Source: Mactromeris polynyma (taxonomy: Eukaryota; Mollusca; Bivalvia; Venerida; Mactridae). Taken from it: 64,000 nt of DNA. Under the pieces are notes generated by a model. That model worked only from the letters and a program-made list of their open reading frames with translations, had not been told where the DNA came from and searched no databases. The stretch covers positions 15,363,553 to 15,427,552 of the forward strand of contig JASFXZ010000009.1 in NCBI GenBank assembly GCA_032209605.1. Direction: 5' to 3'. The translations under genes were made by a program, and so were the position numbers. The stretch's first letter is position 1, and each line of letters begins with the position of its first letter. Shown in pieces: positions 38,401 through 53,400 of the stretch.

Positions 38401-41400
38401 ACTATGCTTCCACTATTACACGAACCCACAACTCCCGACTCAGGAGTCGAGCACCGTACACATGGCTCACTATACTTCCACTATAGACAAATGTTGCATA
38501 AAATGAACCAAATCGTCAAGTTTGCGTGTTACCTACGTATCCCTCTACGTTTGAGATTATAAATCTGAGTTCGAGACTTCAGTCATAAAACACAAGCACC
38601 TGATTGGTTGTTTCAGAGTGCCATCTCGACATCGAGCCAATAGTAAGGCTGCAATCTGAGATAGGTCAGTGTTATGACCTTTGACCATGTGTAATGAAAC
38701 TATTCTCTGTGATGATGACCCGTTGATTATAAGTTAAAGTTTATATAAAACCTTAGAACAATTCGTGCACACAAAACGTTACCTTATCTTTTCTTCAATG
38801 TGTTCATTAAGTTCTGAGTAATAGTATACAACGTGATGTCGCATTTATCAACACGCTTGTTTTAAGATATTTACTTCACATGTGAGAGTTATGTCTTCAA
38901 CTTTTTAATGAATTGGAAACTTCTTCCATGTAGTTATACAAAATTACACGATACTCTGTCATTTTCATATTACTGACACAAACTTGAATGTGATAGCGGA
39001 CATGTCGGTCTAGAACATTCGTCACGATCCAAATATTTCAACGTTTTTGAGATATATAAATTCACACTTTAGAGTCATACATTAAACAGTGATATCAGGT
39101 TACATGAACGTCGCTTTATGATATATTAAAATTTATAACTGTATTTATTACAGACTTTATGATTTATAATCTTGGAAACTGCATACACGACAGCTGGTTA
39201 GACTGTAAACGGGTCAAGTTCATGACTGTTAAAGTCTGCTTAAAATATAATCATAAAACTCATTAGAATTTTGCTATTTTCTTTTGATATAATACCTTCG
39301 GGACGTCAAGCGAGAATTTATGTGTGAGATTCTCGCAGTTTTTGGCGAAAACGTTAGAAACTTTATAAGATTTACGTGTAATGTAAAACATACTTTGTTA
39401 CATGATTTACCAGTTTCGTAACGTGAACTACTGTAGTTGCATTTTCAACAATTGAGTGATGATAACCGTAAATATGTATATTATATATACAGTGAATGTA
39501 ATACGAAATAATGTTTGATTTTTTATTCTTCTGTGTAGACTTCTATGCTTTGTTAACTGCCTATAAGGCTGAATGTAGCACAGTCAAAACCTGATGACTT
39601 ACGTCTCACTGTATATTTACGATATGATCGAATTTTACAATATAATCGAATTTTACAATTTGATCGAATTTTACGATTTGATCGAATTTTACAATTTGAT
39701 AGAATTTTACGATTTGATCGAATTTTACGATTTGATAGAATTTTACGATCTGATCAGATTGTTCGATATCAATCAATCTTGGTACACACGTTCTGATGTA
39801 TGTGAGAATTGACATTGCCTTATAATGCACTGTCGCTGCTTTGTCAATTAACTGTTAATTTACACAGGTACATTATGACATATTGGTTGACTATTTAAGA
39901 CTGTGAAGTGGTCGCCAGTTTATGTCCAGTGAAAGAACGTGTCCCAGTTACCTACTGGAATCTTCTCGTCTCAAGATGTGCATGATAAATCATACAGTTA
40001 GTAGAACCTCACTAAAAGATCACCTCAAGTTTGACCATCTCATTACTAAGACCATGCTTTCATGAACCTGTTTTTCTTCTTCCATATCTCAACTCGATAA
40101 CCAGACCACACCAAAGCTTAGATCGACTTTCTTCAGAAACAATGGTAGTCATATTATAATCATTTCACTGAATTTATGACTTTACTGATATTTTCATCAT
40201 AGGTTAAATACTTAATTAATACAATGGAAATAAAGAATGATCAACTTTCACTGTGATCGTAGAGTTACAGACACGGTCTGTATATATACACCTTGTGTTT
40301 AGGTTTTGTCATTCAATGCAAATCACATTATCTAGTTCTAGATTGTAATATCAATTAGGAAACGTCTTTATGGTAAACAGTTCTTGCTATCGATATATTT
40401 CTTGTCACCGTTCCCGTTTTTATTCAGAACAGCGAATCAATACAGTTAAATAACAATATCACAAAATTGTATACAAATTAATACTAATACTTGAACAAAA
40501 TGTTATCAGTATAATAATCCTGGTCATTGTTTCATTACGAACACAATACCAGCACACAATATACATACTTGGACTGGTTTACCGGCGTTGTTTGTCGCCA
40601 TCCCGTCGATTCCCACAAAGTTTATCATAAAATTCGTTTGAAGTTGTCGAAAACTTTGCCAAATTTGGCGACAAAATATTTGTAGATGTTCAACACGAGT
40701 CAGTTTACATCGACAAGATATGTTATACAATGCGAAGGTACATCGACCTTTCTATATAATCCGTCAGTAAGATACCATTGAACATAACTAGAATGGCGTA
40801 AATCAAGATGGGTGGAGGTTTTTCTACAGCATTGTTCGCCAACATTGTATTGATATGTACAACATTCACAGCCGTATAACTTACGAGTAACTTTTATTTA
40901 TGCTGTGAACTAAACACAAACGGTGAGATTTAAACTCGAGATTGACTCTGGTACTCATCGTTGGTTTTCGATCTCGGACTTTTAGCAGAATTTTCTCCTT
41001 CATTGTCACAGTTGCTTCTGTTTGAAAAACGAACAATTCTGATAATTATTTCCCGTTATTACACAACAATCTCACGTGAACATATTGTGCAGTTTAATTT
41101 GTTAAGTGCAATGTGACGTTTGATAATTGACGCTCAAGTCAGGAACCTGTTGCTTTATCTTCAATTCTGACAAGAATGATAATTTTACGAACAACTCTTG
41201 TGAACTGTATGATAAATTAGCATTCAAATTGTTAAGCCGACAACTTGAACAGGTTAACAATGTATTTTGTACTTTGGGATTATATTAAAGTTAAATATTT
41301 CGAGCACGGTGAATGTACTTGGCCGTGTTTTATCTGTAATGTTCAATCTTGAAACACTAGGCATACATGTACACAAACATTTGTTTTGTTATTTTACAAA

Positions 41401-44400
41401 TTTGCATTCATGGTTGATGGTCCCTTTGAAAAACAAAGAAGTCTAGACTCTATCAATATCGATCCTTTAACACCCATACTGTCGTATATATACATGGACT
41501 TGTACTGTATGTACGCGTATTGAGCTCTGAGGAGATACAACTATATTAGTTGATGCTTTGAACTGTAAAAATCTAACGACACGATCAGTACAGGCACGAA
41601 CATTAACAAAGACTTGATTTTGAGGTTTAAAAACACGTAAATGAAATGTCAAAGGTTTTTTACAATTTCGAAGTTCTTTTAGGTGTGGGTTTTTGGTTAA
41701 TTGGTTGAATTTTTGTACTTAGTGTTCAAACCACAACTATACATCCATGGGATAATTTACTTTATAAAATAAACATGAATAACTATACTACGCGAAATGA
41801 ACAAAATCCATTGCGTTTATATCTTGGTGACATAACTGATTGCCAATATTCCAACTAGTGACTAGAAATGCAACAATCCTACTATCGCAACACACCCCTA
41901 GTCGTCACATAAATGCTGCTACACAGACAGACAGGCGGACGGACAAACGTACGTACGGACGCGCTGGAAGCATTTCTGCTTGACGGACGGACGGACATGT
42001 TGTATGCACGAGAAAGTCAAACCAGTCTGTAGATCAGTTTTCTGTGAAACATGTACACCACATTTATGTACAATGTATATACTTATATAAAACGTCTACC
42101 TAAAAGCTTCTTGAATTTTCGACGTCGTTTTTGGAAAACGTCGTATCATGCGATAAGCGCCAGAAGCACTGACCGTGGCTCAAATATGTTACTGGACAGC
42201 ACCCTGCCAATGAAGACCATGTTTCCATGTTCCATAATGCGGTCCCTACACGCTTGTTATACGTTTTAAACGACCTGGCTGACATATCTGATATCATACG
42301 TGAAGCTGTTATGTTTGATGTATACCTTGATGGACTGGTGTTATTAAGAGTAAGTAAACATATAGTGATGTTATGAGTGTAAACAAATTTCAAATTGACT
42401 TTGACTCTCATTATAGAAATAGAATTCCAACTTATTACGTTATCATTTCACTGAATAGAAGCTACCAATGAAAAATAAATTATATCACATTTCTATAAAA
42501 CTGATTTCAGACTTTTGAGAATAAATATGATTTTAAAAGATCGCTGAGTTGTTTTGGGAGATGCCTGAATTTTCTTGACTAGTTTATTATGATGTGTCTC
42601 GGATTTATTTGTAGAAATTTCCCTTGTACGTATCATTATATATAAGGGAGATGGATGGGGTGAGAAGTTTACTGCACATTAAATTTATTCCGCGACGACT
42701 GCTTTCGGTCCACGTTGTCCAATATATTTACAAAAACAAGCCCGAAACTGCATCAAAGGATTTACATTTAAATGATTGTTGAAATCGATTTTAGTATATC
42801 TGATTTTTTTCACATCACACCACGAACAGAACAGAACAAACATTTGGTGTACATTTTATTTAGGATTCAAACAGTATATTTTTCAACCGTTATATTGTCC
42901 ATATATAGAATTGCATACAATATCAAAGTCAAGGTATATAGAAACAATCCAGTAAAGCGAATGTACCAAGTAAAGATATGATATGAAAATAGACAGATCA
43001 TTAAGAACAACATCACATGTACTTGTGAACGGAGCACATATCCACGTGTGTTGATGGCTAGGGACCTTGAATCATTTATGACGAGGACATCATACGTGAT
43101 TACCTGCATTGATTGATTGAGACTGTACTGTATACGGCTCTCCAATTATCTGTATTAATTGGAACCAGACAAGTACTCACTGCCTCGTGACAATCAGCGG
43201 TATCGACCGTGTGTGTTATACTAGCCCCGATCCTTGCTCTTATCTTACTGCCAATTTAATAAACTTAAATTGCCAATTTCCGTACGCTTAAAATATAAAT
43301 TAAAATGTGTAAAAGGAAATATCTAATGAAAGTTCTCCGTGAAATGAGAAAATATGAAGTTGATAAATTTGTAAATTACATAGCCGTGAAATCGTATAGC
43401 AGGCGCGGTAAATCGATTATTATGCTGAATTGAACGTAAGTGAACGCTTCCAAAAACACGATGTAATAAAGTTTTAATCACCAACATTCGTTTTGAAGTC
43501 ATTCATACAGTACAGTAAATGATATTGACATGCCGTCTCGTCCTGCGGTTTTAAACCCCAAAATCCCAGTTAATAAATCTGAACAAATAGATATTTTCAG
43601 CCATGATTTGTGTTGTAAATTATACGATACATATTTTCTAACTTCTATTCAAGTGTTTGCGAACGCTTGTCACCATTGTATGTCTTATTTGATATCATAA
43701 TTATATTTCTTTCAGACGCGACATTCTAACATAAGATGCAATCATCTATTTAAATACTTTCAATAGCAAAACGAAAATGTTTTTCTTGTCACTGTGAAAT
43801 GAACAGCACCAAAGTTGACAGTTGAAATCGTCTTTAACTTGATGTAAACAATCTTATCGTCTGCTTTCATCCACGCTGCCGTGTGCTGTATGACTGATAC
43901 AGCACGATATGATGATTGTGTAGCTTGACGGACTGCCGGAAACACACACTGCTATATATGAGAATCACAATTACACGTTAGCGCGACTGACGAGGATCAA
44001 ACCAGTATAGGCCCATCCGTACCGACACCCGCGTTAGCAACACCATGTTTTCAACAACAGTATCTATTGTTCTTCTTGTAAGATTGTATTGACCCTTCTG
44101 AACAACAACCTTTCAATAACAGCCGAAATATCCGTCTGTCACAGGGTAATGCTATGCGGAGGTTTCTCTGTCTTAAATCATTGTTGAAATGACTGGTTTC
44201 TATTTTTTATATGATTTTGAAAGTGAAATTAAAAAATAGTAAAGTTATTAACCCGATATAAAATCTGGAACCAACCAATCAGATTGTAGAGACCATTTCA
44301 ATGAAACATTCGCATACGAAGTTATAAAGGCTCGGTTAGTTAGACATAGTAGACTGGTAGCGTTGTGAGGCCTGTTATTTGATGCTTGAAGAAATCAGAC

Positions 44401-47400
44401 CATCTTTTGTCATTTTATCATCTGAAATTTTATTCGCATTAATTGTTTGTACGTAAAATACTGTATATACATTCGTTATTTCTGTTTCTCCGGTGTTAAG
44501 GGCATTATTTCAATGAACTTATCCCAAGTAAGAGTTTTTTCTCCTGAAAATGTCTGCCTTTGAAAACTGTGATTATCAAACGTATCTCGAATAGATCGAC
44601 GAGCGATGTGTGTGGACATATTGTAGTTAATAAGTGTTGTTATGTACAAGGACTCACAAATATTGCCCATGTTTTTGCTGTTGACATGATTTAGATTATG
44701 TGACTGGAAGGCTAATTTAGGTTTGTAATAGGTATGATTATGGATCTAGGAACCACAGCAAGCGTCTAGATCACATCAGTTCATGTCACGTGGGTAAACA
44801 ATAGCAGACGACAGACCTCAACATCGTGTTTGCTCAAATCATGAACAATATTTGTTCGATCACCTAATTTATTATCCATGAGCTAATGTTTATCATTTAC
44901 ATTTACAACTATTTACAACTAGTCTCTTAATCTATAACACTGTATATGCATAGTAACACAATACATGTATACACTCTCAACATTTCTCTCTCTCATCACC
45001 TCCATTGCTACTGTACAGTAAACATCGGAGGTTCAATTGGTTCTCATTTAATTTAATGTTTTCCTTTTCCCCCTCTCACCTGAAATATAACTTAAATACC
45101 AGCATAAAGGAGGCATAGTGGTCGAGCGGCAGATTCCTGACCCGCATTTTGCGAGTTCGAACCCCGTCATGGCGAGTATGAACCGCGAACTTTACAATCC
45201 CTAGGCGTCAGTACTGGTTGGTAACCTAACAAGCAGTCATCGAGAGTTTTTTTTATAAGTTGTAGACTTGTTTTTCACAAGAGATGTAAAAAACTTGTTC
45301 GCCGACTCCCAACGACCAACCTCACTTCCCGACGACCAAACCCACTTCCCGACAACCAACGTCACTTCCCGACAGCCAACGTTACTTCCCGACAACCAAC
45401 GTCACATCCCGACAACCAACGTCACTTCCCGACGACCAACGTCACTTCCCGACGACCAACGTCACTTCCCTACAACCAACGTCACTTCCCTACAACCAAC
45501 GTCACTTCCCGACGACAAACGTTATTTCACGACATCCAACGTCACTTCCCAAAACAACGTCACTTCCCGACAACCAAAGTCACTTTCCGACAACCAACGT
45601 TATCTTATTCAACTACTTCCCGACAACCAACGTTATCTTATTCAACCACTTCCCGACAACCAACGTCACTTCCCGACAACCAACGTTATCGTCATCAGCA
45701 GCGTGATCGTCATTATCTCCTGACTGCGTCTTTATTATCTTAGACAATATTCGCTTTCAGAAGTTTCATAAAAAACATCAGCAAGAAAAGAAATTGGAAA
45801 TGAAATAAATACTGTATAACAGCAAACTGAGATTTATATAAACGAGTACACATTGTCAAATGTCTTCTGTTGTTCGTATTTTCAAGTATTTTTAAGGAAA
45901 ATTCCCATTAGGAAACGCCCGGCACGCTCGTGTCGTCATTTTATCATTCATATTTATGGCTGAAAACGTCACCTTGATAAATTAGAAACATTATGCAATT
46001 GTTTTAAATGTGTTCAACCGCCTGTCATCATTATTAATTAGATTTCGCCTCATTTTGTCTAATTTACGATGTAGAAGTTATTGTACCGTTAATGATACAT
46101 ACAAGCAAGGTCGTCCCGTACTCTGTACGCGATCTGTTACATACTGCAGGCCAACTGTGAACATATATTGGTTTATTGTACTTTGACTCACTATATTAGA
46201 GTAGATGTATACTGTGCTATCCTTATACAGAATCTGACGCTTGTTTTCAACTCATCCTCAAGTTAACTAAACGATATCGGAAAACAAATGTTGCTGTGAC
46301 GTTACACGAGAAATAGAATCATTTGTCACACGGTTCTCGTACATGTAACACATTTTATACATTTAAATACATGTATTCTTATTCCATTCTAAGCGTTCAG
46401 TTTAATTAATTACTCTGTTATATGAAATCTGTGTTATATTTATACATATATACATGGCATCTTCTCTAGACCTGTCCTATCTTGAATAACAACCTATCTT
46501 CGGCTACATTAAAAATCTGCGTCTCCTAAAGGATCGTGTTCTACCAGAGCTATTGCGGAGTATAAACGTTTAGTAATGCGTTTTTTGATATGTATTGATA
46601 CTTGATAAGTTGGAAGTTTTGTGTGAAGTTGTGTTTTCCTGTCGTTCTTGTATGGTGTACAGTTTCCTGTCGTATTTGTATGGTGTACAGTTTCCTGTCG
46701 TATTTGTATGGTGTACAGTTTCCTGTCGTATTTGTATGGTGTACAGTTTCCTGTCGTATTTGTATGGTGTACAGTTTCCTGTCGTATTTGTATGGTGTAC
46801 AGTTTCCTGTCGTATTTGTATGGTGTACAGTTTCCTATCGTATTTGTATGGTGTACAGTTTCCTGTCGTATTTGTATGGTGTACAGTTTCCTATCGTATT
46901 TGTATGGTGTGCAGTTTCCTGTCGTATTTGTATGATGTACAGTTTCCTGTCGTATTTGTATGGTGTACAGTTTCCTGTCGTATTTGTATGGTGTACAGTT
47001 TCCTGTCGTATTTGTATGGTGTACAGTTTCCTGTCGTATTTGTATGGTGTACAGTTTCCTGTCGTATTTGTATGGTGTACAGTTTCCTATCGTATTTGTA
47101 TGGTGTACAGTTTCCTTTCGTATTTGTATGGTGTACAGTTTCCTGTCGTATTTGTATGGAGTGCAGTTTCCTGTCGTATTTGCATGGTGTACAGTTTCCT
47201 GTCGTATTTGAATGGTGTACAGTTTCCTATCGTATTTGTATGGTGTACAGTTTCGTATCGTATTTGTATGGTGGTATACAACGTGAGACATCCGTTTAAA
47301 ACCAATTTATATATTTAACACGACCTGATTAGATTTTGTTTTAACGTCGTCACGTGACTTTCCTCCATTAATTATATCGTATAATTGTCCCACACCTATC

Positions 47401-50400
47401 GTCATGTTAAAGTGTTAATGTAAAAACAACAGTTTTATTAATTATAGTGAGGTTTTATACCGTCATATATAACAACAATATATTGTTGTCTCTCTCGACA
47501 GTTTATGGAAACTGTTTAGAGGCTGACATATCTAAAATGTTGAACAATGTTTTGTGTCCAAATAACGAAATGAATGAGTTTGTATTGTAACTTGTCCAAC
47601 GTGTACACTTCTTTAATCTTCATCACAATGGTATTATTAATACTACCATACGGTTGACGTGCTTTAAGTTTTCCAATGGGATAGAAGAGCACTTGCTTGC
47701 CACATGTAAGGGGGCCACCGGATCCGCCCCAGTCCCTTGTTCATTGACTACTACCATAGCTACCTCGATTTGTTTCTCCTCATAATTCTCTGTCTAGAAC
47801 TTTCTGTATTACTGCTGAGGAATTTCTATTCTTGTATATTTCTTTCTTAAACCTGAGAAAATGTCTATAAAATTTAAATAATTGTTCTTAAGTTGTTGTT
47901 GACATGAAAATTATGAGCTTAAAGTAAACTGAATGTAGGCTAAGGGAGAAGTTTGATGGAATCAATTTTCATGGTGCATTTAACGTGGCAAATCTTTACA
48001 AGGTTTCACAAAAGAGAAAATAATGTGTACGAAACATGCAGAGAATAATGACAGTTTATTTTTGGAAAGAACATCTTAAACGCCGTTGGGAATACATCAT
48101 AAAATCGGAATACGCCATTTCACAGGCATTGTTAGTAAGCTTGAAAGATCGACGATTGTCTGTGAGATTTATTGTACGAAGGGTTGCTACAGCTAAATGC
48201 GTATTACAATAACTGTAAAATGTGCAGAAATACTTTCTTTCTTCTGTCGACGCTGATTCTTATGAACAAAACCTGCACAATGATGGTCGTGTAATCTTGT
48301 TATCTACATCTAAGATCAGATTCCAGGAAAACCATGCCCGAATTACAGATAATAAAAGGTGACTTTAACACAGTGTCTGTTCCAGGCGTTCTGTGGTTAT
48401 GGTTAATTTACGACCATCAGCAATACACGGAAACTTCACATCTCATCAAATACAAGCTTCCACAGAAGATTTGATCTATTTCTAGAAAACTGTGTCATAG
48501 TTGCTTCTAACATAGCATTTGTCTTTATCTGTCTGTTAGGATGATGATAGTTTAGTCAGTTACTATTTGAAGTTCATTCATATACATGGATATCGTATTA
48601 GAATGTCCTTTATATCATGAATACAGACAACTTTATATAAAAACATACTCTTGGAAAAGGCCAAATATATATAAGGCACAAATTCTCCGAACTTTTTTAC
48701 GTCGGAAGACAAAGGAATAATACAAAACTTATCAATGTTTATGAGAAAAGAGATGCTGTTCATTATGTTCGATGATAGTTACGTGCTGTATGACACATTA
48801 CCTGTTTAACAGTATGTTTTGAAGGCGTACTAACTCTGTTTTTATATGTATCCTAAATGTAACAAGGAGAAGGAAACATAAACAAGAAAACAACACTTTT
48901 CTCCGTACAACATAATTATGTAACAAATCTTGATTACCCTCTCTCAACTTATACACATTTAGTGAAATATATTGCAACATTTTGTTTGTTTGGTAATTTA
49001 TGTGCTTTAATATACATTTGTATATTGTCATTTGTACATTGACCGGAAGTATTTTAACTATGTTAATATTTGCCTGTATGCTCATGGGCAATATTGCCTT
49101 TTGCAATAAATATATCCATTTGTTCATATATCATACAATAGCGCATAAAAAAATTATCAAACAATATTTTAAAAAATCTGTTAGCAATGGAAATGACATT
49201 CATCACTGTTTTATACACGGCCAGTATTAAAGTAAGAGGAATGGTTTGTGTGGGTTTTATACGTTCTCAGTAAGTCACGGAGTGGACAACCAGAAATTGA
49301 AATATACAGTCTTATTCTCGCGGTAATGTTCGAGAAAACAAAGACAAATTCCTCTATACCAGATTTTGTTTTGTATTCAGTGCTTGCACTCACATCACCT
49401 TGTTTTATTTTGATGTGATCAAAGTTATAAAAGCAACATGTGTTAGTGAATGAGTGCGAATTATAAATGTGCGCTCACTTACGATGGAAATAAATTCTAG
49501 ATCAAGACACGATTGTAACAGATTGTGAAACATCGATTTCTCAGTACATTTTGTTGGATAATGATGATAGTTTATGTTAATGCTGTCGATAGAATACCGG
49601 TACTGTGATCAAAATGTCTATTGGTCAATATATTGTAAAACCTGTTTTCATTGGCTGACCACCTTACAATTTGTGTATTCACCAATACATAGTAGTATAG
49701 TAGTATAGTAGTATACATACAAACATACCATACAGTCAAACTAACAAATAAATTGAACATAAGTTGAAAAATACATACATAATTACACAATATTGACGTC
49801 GCGTGCTTTCAGTTATACCTGGACCAATATGTATATATTGGTCCCAGGTTATACGAGTAAGACAATGTGGTTTAATCCGACGTAGCCATCTTTCAGTAAA
49901 TCACTAACTTCGATAGCCCGGGACTTCTAAGCCCCCCCCCCCCCCCCCCCAGCAATGACTTGCAAACCTTTGTGCGAAGAAATAACTTAATTTACCCAGC
50001 TGTAGCGTCATTACTCGCCTTAATTTCTCAGTTGCTGCAATCTAAAATACATAAAGTTATTGAATAACACCCAATATTACTCTACATTGGTTTAGTAACA
50101 GCTAAAGCCCGTACCGTACCGTACGGTACCGTAATGTATGGATAAAACACAGATTTAATGTTAGATCACTACAAATATTTTAATGAAATCGATCTTCACC
50201 GAAACGTTACTGATGAAATCTCAGAAATAATGTAATTTAATTAGTAAGAGAATCCATTTCAAAGAATTAAAATTAGATATTCAAACATTTTGAAAATAGC
50301 GTATACTCTTTGCGTCGGCTGACTTTCAAAGTAGCAGTTAACAAGTTAGCCTCCGTGGTCGAGTGGTTACGGTCCCTGAATGCAAATCACTTGCCTCTCA

Positions 50401-53400
50401 CTGCTGCGGGTGTGAATCCCACTCAGGATATACAGATTCCATCCAGGTGATTCTACCCCGGTGTCCGCCTCGGTCTTTCTCCACGCTGCCGGAATAGTCA
50501 CACCATGACCCTGGCTGAATATGTGACTTTATGCAACTGTAAGGGTAGACATCACTCAAACTATCAATATTGGGACCCAGGGCTGGCGTCAAAGTGTGAG
50601 TCATGTACTCACGTCAGCCATCTTATGCCATCTCCTTCACTCAAATAGAACAAAAGTCGACGGCGAGAAAAAAAAAATATATGACTCTAAAACCAAACAC
50701 AACACTCGGTGTGAAACAAACAGCAACAACATAAAACAACAACAACATCAGTAAAACAGTTACTTAGTCTAGAACGCAATAAATATGCCAACATTTCCCC
50801 GCTGAAAAATGACGACGTTTCGCGTGTGCATATATCTATTATTGTAATGCTAGAAATGTTTCTCTTGATTTTTTCGCTCTCTGATACAATCGGCTACGAG
50901 AGTAAATCTGTGTTAAAAGGCGCTTTAATCAGTGGCTTGAATCGTCCGGATAACCGGGAACAGCTGCGTACGCATGAAATAGACTGACTTTCATCAATCA
51001 AGTTGAAAATATAGCTTTTTTATTTGAGTTTTTTTTTCTTAACACATGAATCACGCTATTTTGTCAAAGGTAACAACAAAAATTACTTTCCTTGTCACAA
51101 ATATTTGTTTTGCTTTGTTAAATATGCGTAGACATAAAACAAGTATTGCAAAAAGTGAGATCTATAAACGACTACTGAAGGTTGTACCCGCACGGCCGGC
51201 AGCTGTCATCACCTAACTATGTCTTCTTTATCTACCAAGTATTTCTTGTCACGCTGCTTCTACATTGCTCGTACTTTTCTCTGTCATGTTGATGAAATAA
51301 TAAACCTTTATTTATTATGGGGATGTTGTATTCGTCGTATTAATAACTTAGATGCATTAAACAGATTTGTCAACGTGAGCAAATATCTTAGTATCTAACT
51401 AACACTGAAAGTCTATATTCCGATAGTTTCAACGTTTCGTGTGATAAGAATTCACAATTAATTCAACGTCTCTAACTGTACACTATCTACATACATTGGT
51501 ATATCCATACATACATTGGTATATCCATACATACATTTGTATATCAATAGATACATTTGTATATCTATACATACATTTGTATATCTATACATACATTTGT
51601 ATATCTATACATACATTTGTATATCAAAAGATACATTTGTATTATATCCTTACATACATTTGTATATCAATAGATACATTTGTATATCTATACATACATT
51701 TGTATATCAATACATACATTTGTATATCTATACATACATTTGTATATCTATACATACATTTGTATATCTATACATACATTTGTATATCAAAAGATACATT
51801 TGTTTTATATCCTTACATACATTTGTATATCAATAGATACATTTGTATATCTATACATACATTTGTATATCAAAAGATACATTTGTATTATATCCTTACA
51901 TACATTTGTATATCAATAGATACATTTGTATATCTATACATACATTTGTATATCAATAGATACATTTGTATATCCGAACATACATTTGTATATCAATAGA
52001 TACATTTGTTTTATATCCTTACGTACATTTGTATATCAACAGATACATTTGTATATCAATAGATGCATTTGTATTATATCCATACATACATTTCTATATT
52101 CATGCATACATTTCTGTATTCATGCATACGTTTGTAAACTTTGTATATCCATACGTGCAGGACACCAATATCATATAAAGTCATTATCTCTACGTGTGTA
52201 TAGGTATACTCATGTATATCTGTATGGCTCGCGGCAAACCCTTATTTCATTCAAATTAAAGTAAATCTGAATATGCTGTTCTTGTACTATAACGTATAAC
52301 CGTATATTCTGGCTCAACTATTTTGTTGAAACTAAACAAAGCACATTAAAGCTTTAGATGTAAATGCGTAGAATGTTTCATGCCTGTGTACTACATTCAT
52401 CTTACTATTTTACATTAATCATCTCATGATGTAATCATAGGATAGAAAATATTTATGTTGAAATGAATATTGTTTGAACATAAGAACCGAAATAAAAACG
52501 GCTTTGCGGAATGGTTACAGAAATAATTTTTTCATGTACTTTCCAAAATCGCGACTTTCATCATCGGTCTTAGGCGCCGTTTTTTACTCTGCAATGTCAT
52601 AATCATGACCTTAGTGCTGTTGTTATTGTACAATGTCATCATCATGTCCTTGGTGCTGTTATTATTGTACAATGTCATCATGTCCTTTTGTGCCACTGTT
52701 ATTCTGCAATGTCATTATCATGTCCTTGGTGCTGTTGTTATTCTGCAATGTCATCGTGTCCTTGATGCTGTTGTTATTCTGCAATGTCATCATGTCCTTG
52801 GTGCCGCTGCTATTCTACAATGTCATCATGTCCTTGGTGCCGCTGCTATTCTACAATGTCATCATGTCCTTGGTACCGCTGCTATTCTACAATGTCATCA
52901 TGTCCTTGGTGCCGCTGCTATTCTACAATGTCATTATGTCCTTAGTGCCGCTACTATTCTACAATGTCATCATGTCCTTGGTGCCGCTGCTATTCTACAA
53001 TGTCATCATGTCCTTGGTGCCGCTGCTATTCTACAATGTCATTATGTTCTTGGTGCCGTTGTTATTCTACAATCTCATTATCAAGGACTTGGTGCCGTTC
53101 TTATCAACTTCGCCATCAGTGTAGTCATAGATATCCGTATCAATGTAAAACTGATTGCGGGTCATATTTCCCACATGATGAAATTTCTATTATCAATTGC
53201 TTTATACACTTTTATTTGCCTTGAAATAAATGTAGCAATAGTCCAAGATCGCCATATTGTCTGTGAAAAAAACGGATACATGAAGTGTAGTGCAATAAGA
53301 TGTAACTTTATAGTCGAGAAATGGACAGAATATCATCAGGAGAATTCGACTCGCTAGGACTGTCTCTGGATTAGCGGCAAGTGTCTCTCTGTAATGACCA

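Noticed and set aside
43975..44045. Minus-strand tRNA-like segment with GGTTTGATCCTC
   Set aside because: Box A is too weak and no SINE body is evident.
46509..47318. Overlapping frames of 234-260 codons on both strands
   Set aside because: The 28-bp array is stop-free in all phases; no domain or splice context.
51496..52264. Frames of 106-167 codons rich in Tyr and Ile
   Set aside because: Translation of the 20-bp AT-rich array.
52605..53357. 250-codon frame with a non-repeat C-terminal part
   Set aside because: Most is the 36-bp array; the last 80 residues match nothing I recognise and there is no promoter or splice support.
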